Shown here one piece after another: positions 7,301 to 13,712 of a stretch of DNA of 22,001 bases. The DNA comes from Pseudorhodobacter antarcticus (GTDB taxonomy: Bacteria; Pseudomonadota; Alphaproteobacteria; Rhodobacterales; Rhodobacteraceae): contig CAMDHB010000012.1 of NCBI GenBank assembly GCA_945897655.1, forward strand, positions 1-22,001, given 5' to 3'. Positions within the stretch are counted from its first letter, which is position 1; every line of letters begins with the position of its first letter. A model generated the notes under the pieces. It saw only the letters and a list, made by a program, of their open reading frames with translations. It was not told where the DNA came from and did no database searches. The translations under genes and the position numbers were made by a program.

Positions 7301-7836
7301 TCTGACCTCAGATAGGCGCAGGCCTTGTCGGCGGCGGCACCATAGTAAAGCGCACATTCCTCAAGCGTCGGTTTGCCAAGGCCGATCATGTAGTGCTGGA
7401 TGTAGGCGACGAGATGGGGCACTTCCTTGTCGCGAAATGTCTTGCCGCGCACTGGCACGCCGCCCGGCTCGAAATCCGCCATGACCATGCCGTAGCAGCG
7501 GTCATCCCGATAGGCGGCTGTGTCGTGATAGGGCATCGGGGTGCCCGGAAGGCCGCATTTGATGACCTGGGCCAAACCCTCGGCATCCAGCGCGGTCTTG
7601 CGCAGGTTGGCACCGGTGGCATGGGCCATTGGATTGCTGCCTGCCATGCCATCTCCCGCCCAGCCGTGGCAGTTCACGCAATATCCCATCCTTTGGTAAA
7701 CCGTCTTCCCGCGCTCCGGATCACCGACCAGTGCCGCTGGGGCAGTGGTGCCCTGCGCATGGGCAAAGGTTGAAAACAGAACGGCCAAACCAACCAGCAT
7801 CGGCAGGATCACAGGCGTTGGTCGGCGCAGGGCCAT
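7297..7836 (-). CDS. Periplasmic c-type cytochrome, probable electron acceptor of the quinoprotein dehydrogenase
   Basis: This is a mono-haem cytochrome c with one CVNCH motif (residues 58-62 counted from the upstream ATG at 7851). A likely Met ligand lies in the LPGTPMPYHD segment about 44 residues later. The signal peptide ends in FSTFAHA. The dehydrogenase gene immediately upstream reduces a dedicated cytochrome in all known methanol/ethanol quinoprotein systems (MxaG, XoxG, ExaB, PedF), so it probably passes electrons towards an oxidase. Additional cysteines (about 99, 119, 166, 178) are not needed for haem and may form disulphides. I favour the ATG at 7836 because GAGG lies 6 nt before it; 7851 and 7848 are alternatives adding four or five residues. 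The gene overlaps the next one by 4 bp. Confidence 0.85.
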   Translation of the reverse strand: MALRRPTPVILPMLVGLAVLFSTFAHAQGTTAPAALVGDPERGKTVYQRMGYCVNCHGWAGDGMAGSNPMAHATGANLRKTALDAEGLAQVIKCGLPGTPMPYHDTAAYRDDRCYGMVMADFEPGGVPVRGKTFRDKEVPHLVAYIQHYMIGLGKPTLEECALYYGAAADKACAYLRSE

Positions 7837-7872
7837 GAAATTCCTCATCATTCTTCAGGCTCAGGTAAGAAA

Positions 7873-7900
7873 GTGCCGGGCAACTTGCGCTGCCCGGCAC
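7873..7900 (-). terminator. Perfect hairpin between dehydrogenase and cytochrome genes (attenuator or mRNA stabiliser)
   Basis: The arms GTGCCGGGCA (7873-7882) and TGCCCGGCAC (7891-7900) are perfect 10-bp complements around an 8-nt loop. The hairpin begins 14 nt after the dehydrogenase stop codon. In the transcribed direction it is followed by TTTCTTACC, a weak U-rich run. Because the cytochrome follows on the same strand, it probably acts as a partial terminator or 3' stabiliser that gives more dehydrogenase than cytochrome message. Confidence 0.65.
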
Positions 7901-7914
7901 CAGTATTCAGGAAC

Positions 7915-9666
7915 TTAGTCCAGGGCGAACACCCAGATCATGTTGGCGCCTTGCATGTTTTCCAGTTCCGTGTTGCCGCCAGCGTTGCCAGCCCCAAGGT
8001 ACCCACCGCCGATGGCGACATACTGCTTGCCATTGACCGAGTAGGTGATCGGCGGTGCCCGGAAGGCGGTGCCGACGTTGGTTGACCACAGCGGCTTCAG
8101 CGTCTTGGCGTCATAGGCCCCGAAGCTCCCGTCAACCGTGCCGGTGAAGACCAGTTCCGGCGTAGCCAGCACACCCGAGTTGTTCGGGTACTGGGTGTTT
8201 TCCTTGGCAACAGACTGGCCCGTTGCCACATCAATGGCGCTGATCGAGCCCTTTTGTGCCGCAGTACCCGTGTAGGTGCCACCAAGCCAGACGACGCCCG
8301 GGACCACGTCTTCCGGTGCCATCGCAACAGTCTCATGCTCCGAGCACCCTTCGACGCCTGCGCCGTAGGAGATGCCAAGGACAGGGTTATGAGCGGTCGG
8401 ATAGTAGTTCACACCACCCGTCAGGTGCGGACACTGGGTCACCTTGCCGCCATCGCGGCGCAGCGCACCCTGCGCATAGCTTTGCAGCGACTTGGACGGA
8501 TCATATTCCAGCGGCAGGCCTGTCTTGGGGTCAAGACCCTTTGTCCAGGTCAGCTCGGTGACATACTGCGTCCCGCTGATGTAGGAACCGCTTGCGCGGT
8601 CAAGCGAGTAGAACAAACCATTCCGGCCAAAGTGTGCCAGAACCTTGCGGTCCGCGCCGTCGACCTTGGTGGTGACCAGCAACTGGCTGCCCACTTCGTC
8701 ATAGTCCATATAGTCGCCGGGGGTGTACTGGAAGTGCCACTTCATCTCGCCCGTATCGGCGTCCAGCGCGACCGAGGAGTTGGTGTACAGGTTGTCGCCC
8801 GGGCGGAATTCGGGGTCGAACATCGGAACAGGGTTACCCGTGCCCCAATAAGTTGTGTTCGTCTCCGGATCATAGGCGCCGGTCTGCCAGATGGCGCCGC
8901 CACCGGTTTTCCAGCAATCGGGGTTGCCGGTTTCTTCGCACTTCCAGGTTTCCGAGCCAGGCTGACCCGGCTCCGGAATCGTGTACCAACGCCAGAGTTC
9001 TTCGCCCGTGCTGGCATTCAGCGCAGCCAGCCAGCCACGCGTCGCCCAGTCACCATAGGACTGACCCACCAGGATCTTGTCGCCAATGACCAGCGGGGCG
9101 GCGGTAAAGCCTTCGCCCGGCTCCTTGGCAACTTGCTGCTCCCAGGCGATGTCGCCGGTTTCAGTGTCGCAGGCCACGACACGACCGTCGTTCAGCGCGG
9201 TGATGACGTTATTGCCCGACAAGGCCATTCCACGGCTGGCCAGTAGGATGCCGCGGCTTGGGTCCTTGTCGACACCCGTGTCGCAGACCCAGACCATCTT
9301 GCCCTGCGTGCCCGAGGACACGTCGATCTTGTACGGCGTGCCCCAGGGGTCGCTGGCATACATGAAACCGTTGTCGACCAGCGGCGTGCCTTCCATGTAA
9401 CCGATGCCGAAGGCGGAGGGTTCCAACCCGCCCAGCGGCACGGCAAAAGCCAGATGCATCCCGGCGACGTTGCCGGCATTGATTTCGTTCAGCGGCGAGA
9501 ACCGGTTGCCATCATAGGTCTTGTGGACCATGAGCCAGTTGCCCGCCTCCGCCTCCGACCCGGCGGCCAACAGCCGTTCTGCCGTGACCCCCTGCGCATA
9601 GCCCGTACTTGCAAGGCCCGCGGCAGATAATGCCACCGCCCCCGCAATCCAATGTCTGAAGTTCAT
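7915..9666 (-). CDS. PQQ-dependent alcohol dehydrogenase of the methanol/ethanol family, with lanthanide-type Asp-x-Asp
   Basis: This periplasmic quinoprotein has 583 residues and a signal peptide ending AGLASTGYA. It should form the eight-bladed propeller that binds PQQ and oxidises primary alcohols or aldehydes, giving electrons to a cytochrome c. Blade motifs are clear (LNASTGEELWRWYTIPEPGQPG, LDADTGEMKWHFQYTPGD), as is the active-site strand YWGTGNP (N278). The catalytic base is D321 in MDYDE. D323 two residues on is the extra Asp typical of lanthanide-dependent XoxF/PedH enzymes; calcium enzymes have Ala or Ser there. R348 (FGRNG) matches the conserved PQQ Arg. Oddities: by my alignment G139-I140 stand where the vicinal Cys-Cys pair is expected, and D206 (YGDWATRG) where the metal-binding Glu (GGEFGVRG) normally is. 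No haem c domain is fused. A GGGAGGA ribosome site lies 5 nt from the start. Substrate unknown. Confidence 0.9.
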   Translation of the reverse strand: MNFRHWIAGAVALSAAGLASTGYAQGVTAERLLAAGSEAEAGNWLMVHKTYDGNRFSPLNEINAGNVAGMHLAFAVPLGGLEPSAFGIGYMEGTPLVDNGFMYASDPWGTPYKIDVSSGTQGKMVWVCDTGVDKDPSRGILLASRGMALSGNNVITALNDGRVVACDTETGDIAWEQQVAKEPGEGFTAAPLVIGDKILVGQSYGDWATRGWLAALNASTGEELWRWYTIPEPGQPGSETWKCEETGNPDCWKTGGGAIWQTGAYDPETNTTYWGTGNPVPMFDPEFRPGDNLYTNSSVALDADTGEMKWHFQYTPGDYMDYDEVGSQLLVTTKVDGADRKVLAHFGRNGLFYSLDRASGSYISGTQYVTELTWTKGLDPKTGLPLEYDPSKSLQSYAQGALRRDGGKVTQCPHLTGGVNYYPTAHNPVLGISYGAGVEGCSEHETVAMAPEDVVPGVVWLGGTYTGTAAQKGSISAIDVATGQSVAKENTQYPNNSGVLATPELVFTGTVDGSFGAYDAKTLKPLWSTNVGTAFRAPPITYSVNGKQYVAIGGGYLGAGNAGGNTELENMQGANMIWVFALD

Positions 9667-9710
9667 GTTGTTCCTCCCAGCACTTGGTTGATTTTCAAAC
9701 CGAAGTGGGG

Positions 9711-9739
9711 GGATGTTGGCACCAATGGATGTTGGATTG
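9711..9739 (-). repeat. Direct repeat GGATGTTGG with CCAA/TTGG dyad upstream of the dehydrogenase
   Basis: GGATGTTGG occurs at 9711-9719 and again at 9727-9735 (16-bp period), followed by ATTG. Between them the sequence CCAA-N6-TTGGAT forms a small dyad. It lies 45-73 bp before the dehydrogenase ATG and could be a protein-binding site or part of the leader. A related CCAA...TTGGAT arrangement is present upstream of the four-helix membrane protein. Confidence 0.4.
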
Positions 9740-9740
9740 T

Positions 9741-9757
9741 CCTATACACGTCATAGG
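9741..9757 (-). promoter_or_regulatory. Candidate LysR-type operator upstream of the dehydrogenase (TAT-N7-ATA)
   Basis: CCTATACACGTCATAGG is an inverted repeat with 5-bp arms (CCTAT/ATAGG) and a 7-bp centre, which places T and A in the T-N11-A pattern of LysR-type binding sites. It lies 75-91 bp before the dehydrogenase start. Related sites occur upstream of pqqA (12 of 17 positions the same), of the four-helix membrane protein (13 of 17) and of the neighbouring LysR gene (same arms and spacing). Confidence 0.55.
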
Positions 9758-9827
9758 CATTTTACGAATACGGATGTGCATCGGGCCGGGGTTACCCACC
9801 CGAATTGGCTGGCCCCAAATGGCAAAT

Positions 9828-9858
9828 CGGGCGCAACCCGCTGTCTGCGGTGCGCCCG
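9828..9858 (-). terminator. Strong imperfect hairpin downstream of the four-helix membrane protein gene
   Basis: CGGGCGCA (9828-9835) pairs with TGCGCCCG (9851-9858), and further CC/GG and CGC/GCG pairs can form inside. It begins about 40 nt after the stop of the membrane-protein gene and precedes the dehydrogenase promoter region. It therefore probably separates the two transcription units. No T-run follows, so Rho-independent termination is not certain. Confidence 0.45.
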
Positions 9859-9897
9859 TGCAGGATAGTGTTGGAACGAAAAAGCGGTTCGCCCAAA

Positions 9898-10491
9898 TTA
9901 CCTTGATTTGCCGACAAACAATCCACGGATCAGGGCCAGCACGAAGATCACTGCGCCCGCGCCCAGCGCCAGCCAGTACCCCAGTTGCAGGTCTGACACC
10001 ATCTTGACCTTGGCCCCCGACATGGCGTTCTTGACCGATGACGTGCCAATGAACTTGGCCCCGGCCCATCCGGCCTTCAACTCTCCCACGCCATAGGCAA
10101 TTCCAAGGGCGACCATGTAGGATAGACCGACAAGCCCGATCAGAATCACCGCAACCGGCAGCTTGATTGGCCCGATGGACAGCGACCTTGTCACAAACAG
10201 GCTCGCCGCCAGCGCCAGCATACAGACAGTCAGATAAGTCCACATGAACGGGGTAAAGAACCAGGGCATCGAATACAGCGATGCATCCCCGCTGGCCCTG
10301 ACCTGCGCGACCACTTCAACCCCCCAGGGGCGCATCACCAGATGGTCCTTGCCCGGAAGGGCGGCTACGGTCGCACTCCACCACGGCGCGAACCAAGAAT
10401 ACACCATGAACGCCGCTGCCGCGACGATCAGGACCCGAAAGATCCAGACCCCCGTACCACCACGACCGTTTGCAACCATATCTGTCTGCAT
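9898..10491 (-). CDS. Unrecognised four-helix inner-membrane protein upstream of the dehydrogenase
   Basis: I do not recognise a family. The 197-residue protein has four predicted transmembrane helices (about 16-36, 82-101, 111-133, 170-190). A periplasm-sized loop of about 45 residues between helices 1 and 2 contains FAPWW, RPWG and PWFFTP, and the C-terminus is basic (LFVGKSR). The tryptophan- and proline-rich loop suggests an interaction surface at the membrane face. The gene lies on the same strand as the dehydrogenase, 231 bp ahead of it. Its upstream region carries a site similar to the dehydrogenase operator, so the two may be co-regulated. A membrane anchor, assembly factor or quinone/cytochrome-linked partner is possible, but this is only positional inference. 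I take the ATG at 10491 because GGGGGGGA lies 5 nt before it; a GTG directly upstream is the alternative. Confidence 0.75.
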   Translation of the reverse strand: MQTDMVANGRGGTGVWIFRVLIVAAAAFMVYSWFAPWWSATVAALPGKDHLVMRPWGVEVVAQVRASGDASLYSMPWFFTPFMWTYLTVCMLALAASLFVTRSLSIGPIKLPVAVILIGLVGLSYMVALGIAYGVGELKAGWAGAKFIGTSSVKNAMSGAKVKMVSDLQLGYWLALGAGAVIFVLALIRGLFVGKSR

Positions 10492-10552
10492 CACTATCCC
10501 CCCCGGAGAACCCGGTATTCACAAATCCGAAACTCAGCCTGTCCCTATCACA

Positions 10553-10577
10553 CCAAGTTGGCCAACCTGTTGGATCG
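10553..10577 (-). promoter_or_regulatory. Overlapping CCAA/TTGG palindromes upstream of the four-helix protein
   Basis: GTTGGCCAAC at 10557-10566 is a perfect 10-bp palindrome. It overlaps CCAAC-CT-GTTGG at 10562-10573, which runs into ATCG. The arrangement resembles the CCAA...TTGGAT dyad at 9724-9737 before the dehydrogenase. It lies 62-86 bp before the ATG at 10491. A regulatory role is inferred. Confidence 0.35.
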
Positions 10578-10621
10578 AAACCAGAACAGGGTCATTTTGG
10601 CATCAACAGGTGATGGAAAGA

Positions 10622-10638
10622 CTTATACTTGTCATTGG
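10622..10638 (-). promoter_or_regulatory. Candidate LysR-type operator upstream of the four-helix protein
   Basis: CTTATACTTGTCATTGG shares 13 of 17 positions with the dehydrogenase site, including TATAC-N2-GTCAT, and shares CTTGTCAT exactly with the pqqA site. The right arm is less perfect (ATTGG instead of ATAGG). A second inverted repeat, CATTGG-N6-CCAATG (10633-10650), overlaps it. The site lies 131-147 bp before the ATG at 10491. Confidence 0.45.
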
Positions 10639-10662
10639 ATTTCACCAATGCTTCGGCCCCGG

Positions 10663-11685
10663 TCACTCGGCTGCGGTGACAAAGCCGCCGGAGATCGCAG
10701 AACGGTGCAGCGCGTCAAAGCTGCCAATCTGATCCTCGCGCATCGCCTCAAGATACTCACCCCGGCAATAGGCCGTCAGTTCATTGAAGATATGGGCAAA
10801 GGCGGCATGGGTCTGCAGATGCTTGCGCATGGCCAGCACCACCCAGCGGTTCATCCCCGTGATCCGGAACAACCGCACTTCTTGCAGAATTGTCGCACTC
10901 AGGTTCGGCAGCAGCGAAAACGGAACGTGACAGGTCCCCATACCCCCGGCCACCATCTCGATCGACGCGGCAAAGGTTGGTGCGGTAAAGGTCGCGGTCG
11001 CCGCGGGCAGGAAGGTGCGGTACCATTCATCCGATGCAGCGCGCGTCGGTACGGTCGATTCGATCTCGATATAGTTGGTCAGGATGCAGTTGACACCCTT
11101 GGTCCCCTGCGTCGGGTTCAGCGCCAGGCGCAGGTCATCATCAGTCATGGACGCGGGAACCGCCCAGGCCATCTGATCCTCGAACAGCCGAGAGATGGCG
11201 AAAGACAGTTGATCCTTCAGTATGGCCGGTTCGGACACGATGGCAAAGTTGATCTGATGCAGCCGCAACTGTTCGACCAGCGCCGAAGAGTTGACGTCAT
11301 ACACCAGTTCAAACTTCACAAAGCCGGGTGCCGATTGAGCGATATGCGCCGTTGCGGCGGTAAAAGCCCCGCGCAGTACGGGCGTCGCCCCCAGCCGCAG
11401 CACGACCGACGAATTGCGGAACCGCTTTTCATGTTCATTCATCGTGACGGACATGCGGCCAAGGATATCCTCGCTTGCCTTGAACCAGAATTCACCGGCT
11501 GGGGTCATCGAAACCTGCCCTGTCCGGTTCCGGTTGATCAGCTGGACATTCAGCATCTCTTCCAGCTTGGCCAGTTGCTGCGAGATTGAGGGCTGCGACA
11601 GCCCGATCCTGTGGGACGCCTTCGTTATGGAACCTGCCACCACGACCCAGCGAAAGATTTCGAGTTGTCTGAAGGTAATATCCAT
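10663..11685 (-). CDS. LysR-family transcriptional regulator next to the quinoprotein dehydrogenase unit
   Basis: This 340-residue cytoplasmic DNA-binding regulator starts with the LysR helix-turn-helix (about 4-62): FRQLEIFRWVVVAGSITKASHRIGLSQPSISQQLAKLEE. A hinge helix and a two-lobed effector domain follow (RLGATPVLRGAFTAATAHIAQSAPG and onwards). It is slightly longer than the usual 300-330 residues because of a C-terminal extension after CRGEYLEAMRED. It reads towards the four-helix protein and dehydrogenase genes on the same strand, with about 170 bp between. A dyad of the same form as the dehydrogenase operator lies about 100 bp before its own start. Control of the dehydrogenase unit and of itself is therefore likely but inferred. 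The inducer is unknown. Confidence 0.88.
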   Translation of the reverse strand: MDITFRQLEIFRWVVVAGSITKASHRIGLSQPSISQQLAKLEEMLNVQLINRNRTGQVSMTPAGEFWFKASEDILGRMSVTMNEHEKRFRNSSVVLRLGATPVLRGAFTAATAHIAQSAPGFVKFELVYDVNSSALVEQLRLHQINFAIVSEPAILKDQLSFAISRLFEDQMAWAVPASMTDDDLRLALNPTQGTKGVNCILTNYIEIESTVPTRAASDEWYRTFLPAATATFTAPTFAASIEMVAGGMGTCHVPFSLLPNLSATILQEVRLFRITGMNRWVVLAMRKHLQTHAAFAHIFNELTAYCRGEYLEAMREDQIGSFDALHRSAISGGFVTAAE

Positions 11686-11786
11686 TGGCGTTTGCTGACC
11701 ATCGTTATTCCAATTGTCAACATTACGTTACCTCTATCCAAGGGCAAAACCCAAGGACGGAATGTATCCTTAACAGCATTACCGGA

Positions 11787-11803
11787 CCTATGATCAACAT
11801 AGG
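11787..11803. promoter_or_regulatory. Candidate LysR-type operator between the LysR and SMP-30-like genes
   Basis: CCTATGATCAACATAGG has the same CCTAT-N7-ATAGG arms and spacing as the site before the dehydrogenase, with arms extended to CCTATG/CATAGG. It lies 102-118 bp upstream of the LysR start (11685) and just after the SMP-30-like gene, as expected for autoregulation. A partial match, TATCCTTAACA, lies 24 bp closer to the LysR gene (11765-11775). Confidence 0.5.
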
Positions 11804-11827
11804 CTTTAGTTATGGCCTTCCCCTGCC

Positions 11828-12703
11828 CTACTTCCCCCAGCTTAGCCCGATGATCGTGTTGGAAGGCGTCAGCGGCACCACAACCAGCCCTTGATCGGCC
11901 ACAAACTCCAGATCCGCCGCACCCGGTTCCAGCGTGCCCACCTGAACCGCCCCACCACCCGGGGCCTGTTGCAGCAACCGCCCGCCCATGTTGTCGGTGA
12001 TCAGCACACCGCCCGCACCATCGGGTTCGACCCCGTCCAGCACACCCGACGGATCGGCACTGCCATAGGCCGTGATGGCCTTGGTGGTCAGGTCCACCGA
12101 CACGACCATGCCCGGCTTGATCTTGTCAAAGCCCTGGCTCACATCGCCCAGATTGGCGACGATCAGCGCGTTGCCATCCAGCGTCAGCCCGTTGGCCCCC
12201 ATCAGCATCGGGTCCTGTGCAAAGATCGCCATCGCCCCGCCTTCCAGCACCCAGACCGAATTGCCGAAGGTGTCGGAGACGAACACCCGCCCGTCCGGTG
12301 CGGCAATGACGTCATTCAACAGCACCGCCCCCGCCGCTGGATAGCGGTTGGTGACTTGACCCGAGGCGATGTCAATCTCGACCAGCTGGTCGATGTCAGC
12401 GGTAAACAGCTTGCCCCCCTGAATGGCCATGCCCTTTGGGGCATCCAGACCCGTGACCCATTTGTCGGTTTTGATCACCCCATCTGCACCCAGCGTGCCG
12501 ATATAGCCGTCACCGTCCTTGGCCATCGGATCAGCACCCATGTTGGTGACATAGAACAGCCCCGCACCCGCATCCCATTCCACCGATTCCGGTGCGGAAA
12601 AGCCGGTTGTGCGCCAGATCTCAGTCGCGGTCTGGGCCTGCACCGCGCCCGCCAGCAGCAGCCCCGCCACGCCAGCGCCAACAGTCCGTACAATCACCTT
12701 CAT
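11828..12703 (-). CDS. Periplasmic SMP-30/gluconolactonase-like beta-propeller protein
   Basis: From the ATG at 12703 the protein has 291 residues with a signal peptide ending GAVQAQ, so it should be periplasmic. The fold reads as a six-bladed SMP-30/gluconolaconase/LRE-type propeller: APESVEWD (E39), LLNDVIAAPDGRVFVSDT (N130), GANGLTLDG (N171) and LDGVEPDGAGGVLITD (D223). These positions correspond to the Glu/Asn/Asn/Asp residues that bind the divalent metal in this family. Such enzymes hydrolyse lactones. Quinoprotein dehydrogenases acting on sugars or diols produce lactones in the same compartment, so product ring-opening is an attractive but unproven role. It follows the proline-iminopeptidase-like gene by 88 bp on the same strand and may be read from the pqq operon. 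An unrelated NHL-type propeller function cannot be excluded. Confidence 0.78.
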   Translation of the reverse strand: MKVIVRTVGAGVAGLLLAGAVQAQTATEIWRTTGFSAPESVEWDAGAGLFYVTNMGADPMAKDGDGYIGTLGADGVIKTDKWVTGLDAPKGMAIQGGKLFTADIDQLVEIDIASGQVTNRYPAAGAVLLNDVIAAPDGRVFVSDTFGNSVWVLEGGAMAIFAQDPMLMGANGLTLDGNALIVANLGDVSQGFDKIKPGMVVSVDLTTKAITAYGSADPSGVLDGVEPDGAGGVLITDNMGGRLLQQAPGGGAVQVGTLEPGAADLEFVADQGLVVVPLTPSNTIIGLSWGK

Positions 12704-12712
12704 GACAGTCCC

Positions 12713-12732
12713 CCAAGGTTGCAACGCCTTGG
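12713..12732 (-). promoter_or_regulatory. Hairpin just upstream of the SMP-30-like start
   Basis: CCAAGG (12713-12718) pairs with CCTTGG (12727-12732) across an 8-nt loop that is itself partly palindromic (TTGCAA). The hairpin ends 10 nt before the ATG and touches the ribosome-binding region (GGGGGAC). It could limit translation or be the end of the upstream transcript. Confidence 0.35.
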
Positions 12733-12791
12733 ATTGTGCCAGACTTCGACCAAGGGTTGGGCAATGTCGCGCAATGGTTTTGGCGATACTG

Positions 12792-13712
12792 TCAGGCGAC
12801 GGTGAACCCCGTGCCGTCAAAGCTGTCGATGGCCGCCTTGACCGCCGCCTGAACCGCCGGATGCGACAGGCTGTGCCCCGACGCCGGGGCCACCACGATC
12901 CGGGCATCTGGCCAGCGCTGGACCAGCGCGTAACTGGTGGCAGGCGGGCACAGCAGGTCATATTGCCCCTGCACCACCACCCCCGGAATACCGGCCAAGG
13001 CTGCAGCATTCTGCAGCAACCCCTGCAGAAAACACCCGTTGGAAAAGTAATGCGCCTCCAGATAGGGCGAATTCGGACGGGGACGGTCGGTTGGGGGCAT
13101 CAGCCGCGTGGCAGAGGGGGTCAGTTCGGACAGGACGCGTTCGGTGTCATGCCAGGCCATCGCGGCAGGCAGATTCACAGCAGGGTCAGGGTCCAGAATG
13201 CGGCGATAGTAGTTGGGCAGGGGGTCGGCCCGCTCCACCTCGGGCAGGGCAGCCAGAAAATCCTGATACAACCCGGGATGAAACTGCCGCAACCCGGTGC
13301 CAAAGGCCCAGTCCAACTCCGCCTTGGTGCCCAGAAACACTGCCCGCAGAACCAGCCCCGACACCCGGTCCGGATGGGCCTGCGCGTAGGCCAGCGCCAG
13401 CGTCGCCCCCCAGGACCCGCCCACCACCAGCCATTTCTCAATCCCGAAATGCTGCCGAAGCCGTTCCATATCGGCAATCAGATGGGCCGTGGTGTTGGCC
13501 TGCAACCCGCCCCTTGGCACGCTGCGCCCCGCCCCGCGCTGATCGAAAAACACGGTGCGAAAGCGCGGGTCGAACAGCGCCTTGTTGCCCGGCTGAAACC
13601 CCCCGCCCGGGCCGCCATGCAGGAACACCGCCGGAATCCCATCCGCCTGCCCTTGCACCTCAACCCAAAGTTGATGGCCGTCGCCGACGTCAAACAAACC
13701 GTCTGAGGTCAC
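12792..13712 (-). CDS. Proline-iminopeptidase-like alpha/beta hydrolase (peptidase family S33), last gene coupled to pqqE
   Basis: This 306-residue cytoplasmic enzyme has the S33 proline iminopeptidase pattern: oxyanion-hole HGGPGGG (32-38), DQRGAGRS (57-64), nucleophile elbow GGSWGATLAL with Ser100, Asp252 in GQYDLLCP and His280 in SGHSLSHP. Family members release N-terminal proline from peptides. The start is a GTG (13712) whose GTGA overlaps the pqqE stop, so it is translated with the PQQ enzymes. PQQ biosynthesis needs proteolysis of the modified PqqA peptide, done elsewhere by PqqF/PqqG (M16) or other peptidases. This gene could help trim the peptide here, or simply recycle fragments, or be unrelated. 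There is no signal peptide. Hydrolase identity is firm; participation in PQQ formation is inferred from the overlap. Confidence 0.85.
   Translation of the reverse strand: MTSDGLFDVGDGHQLWVEVQGQADGIPAVFLHGGPGGGFQPGNKALFDPRFRTVFFDQRGAGRSVPRGGLQANTTAHLIADMERLRQHFGIEKWLVVGGSWGATLALAYAQAHPDRVSGLVLRAVFLGTKAELDWAFGTGLRQFHPGLYQDFLAALPEVERADPLPNYYRRILDPDPAVNLPAAMAWHDTERVLSELTPSATRLMPPTDRPRPNSPYLEAHYFSNGCFLQGLLQNAAALAGIPGVVVQGQYDLLCPPATSYALVQRWPDARIVVAPASGHSLSHPAVQAAVKAAIDSFDGTGFTVA

Noticed and set aside
7915..9666. Quinohaemoprotein dehydrogenase with fused cytochrome
   Set aside because: The protein ends at residue 583 with the last propeller blade and has no CXXCH; the cytochrome is a separate gene.
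10342..11589. Long open frame on the + strand opposite the LysR gene
   Set aside because: The translation is rich in Arg, Gln, His and Pro, with no domain or hydrophobic core. It mirrors the high third-position GC of the LysR gene on the other strand.
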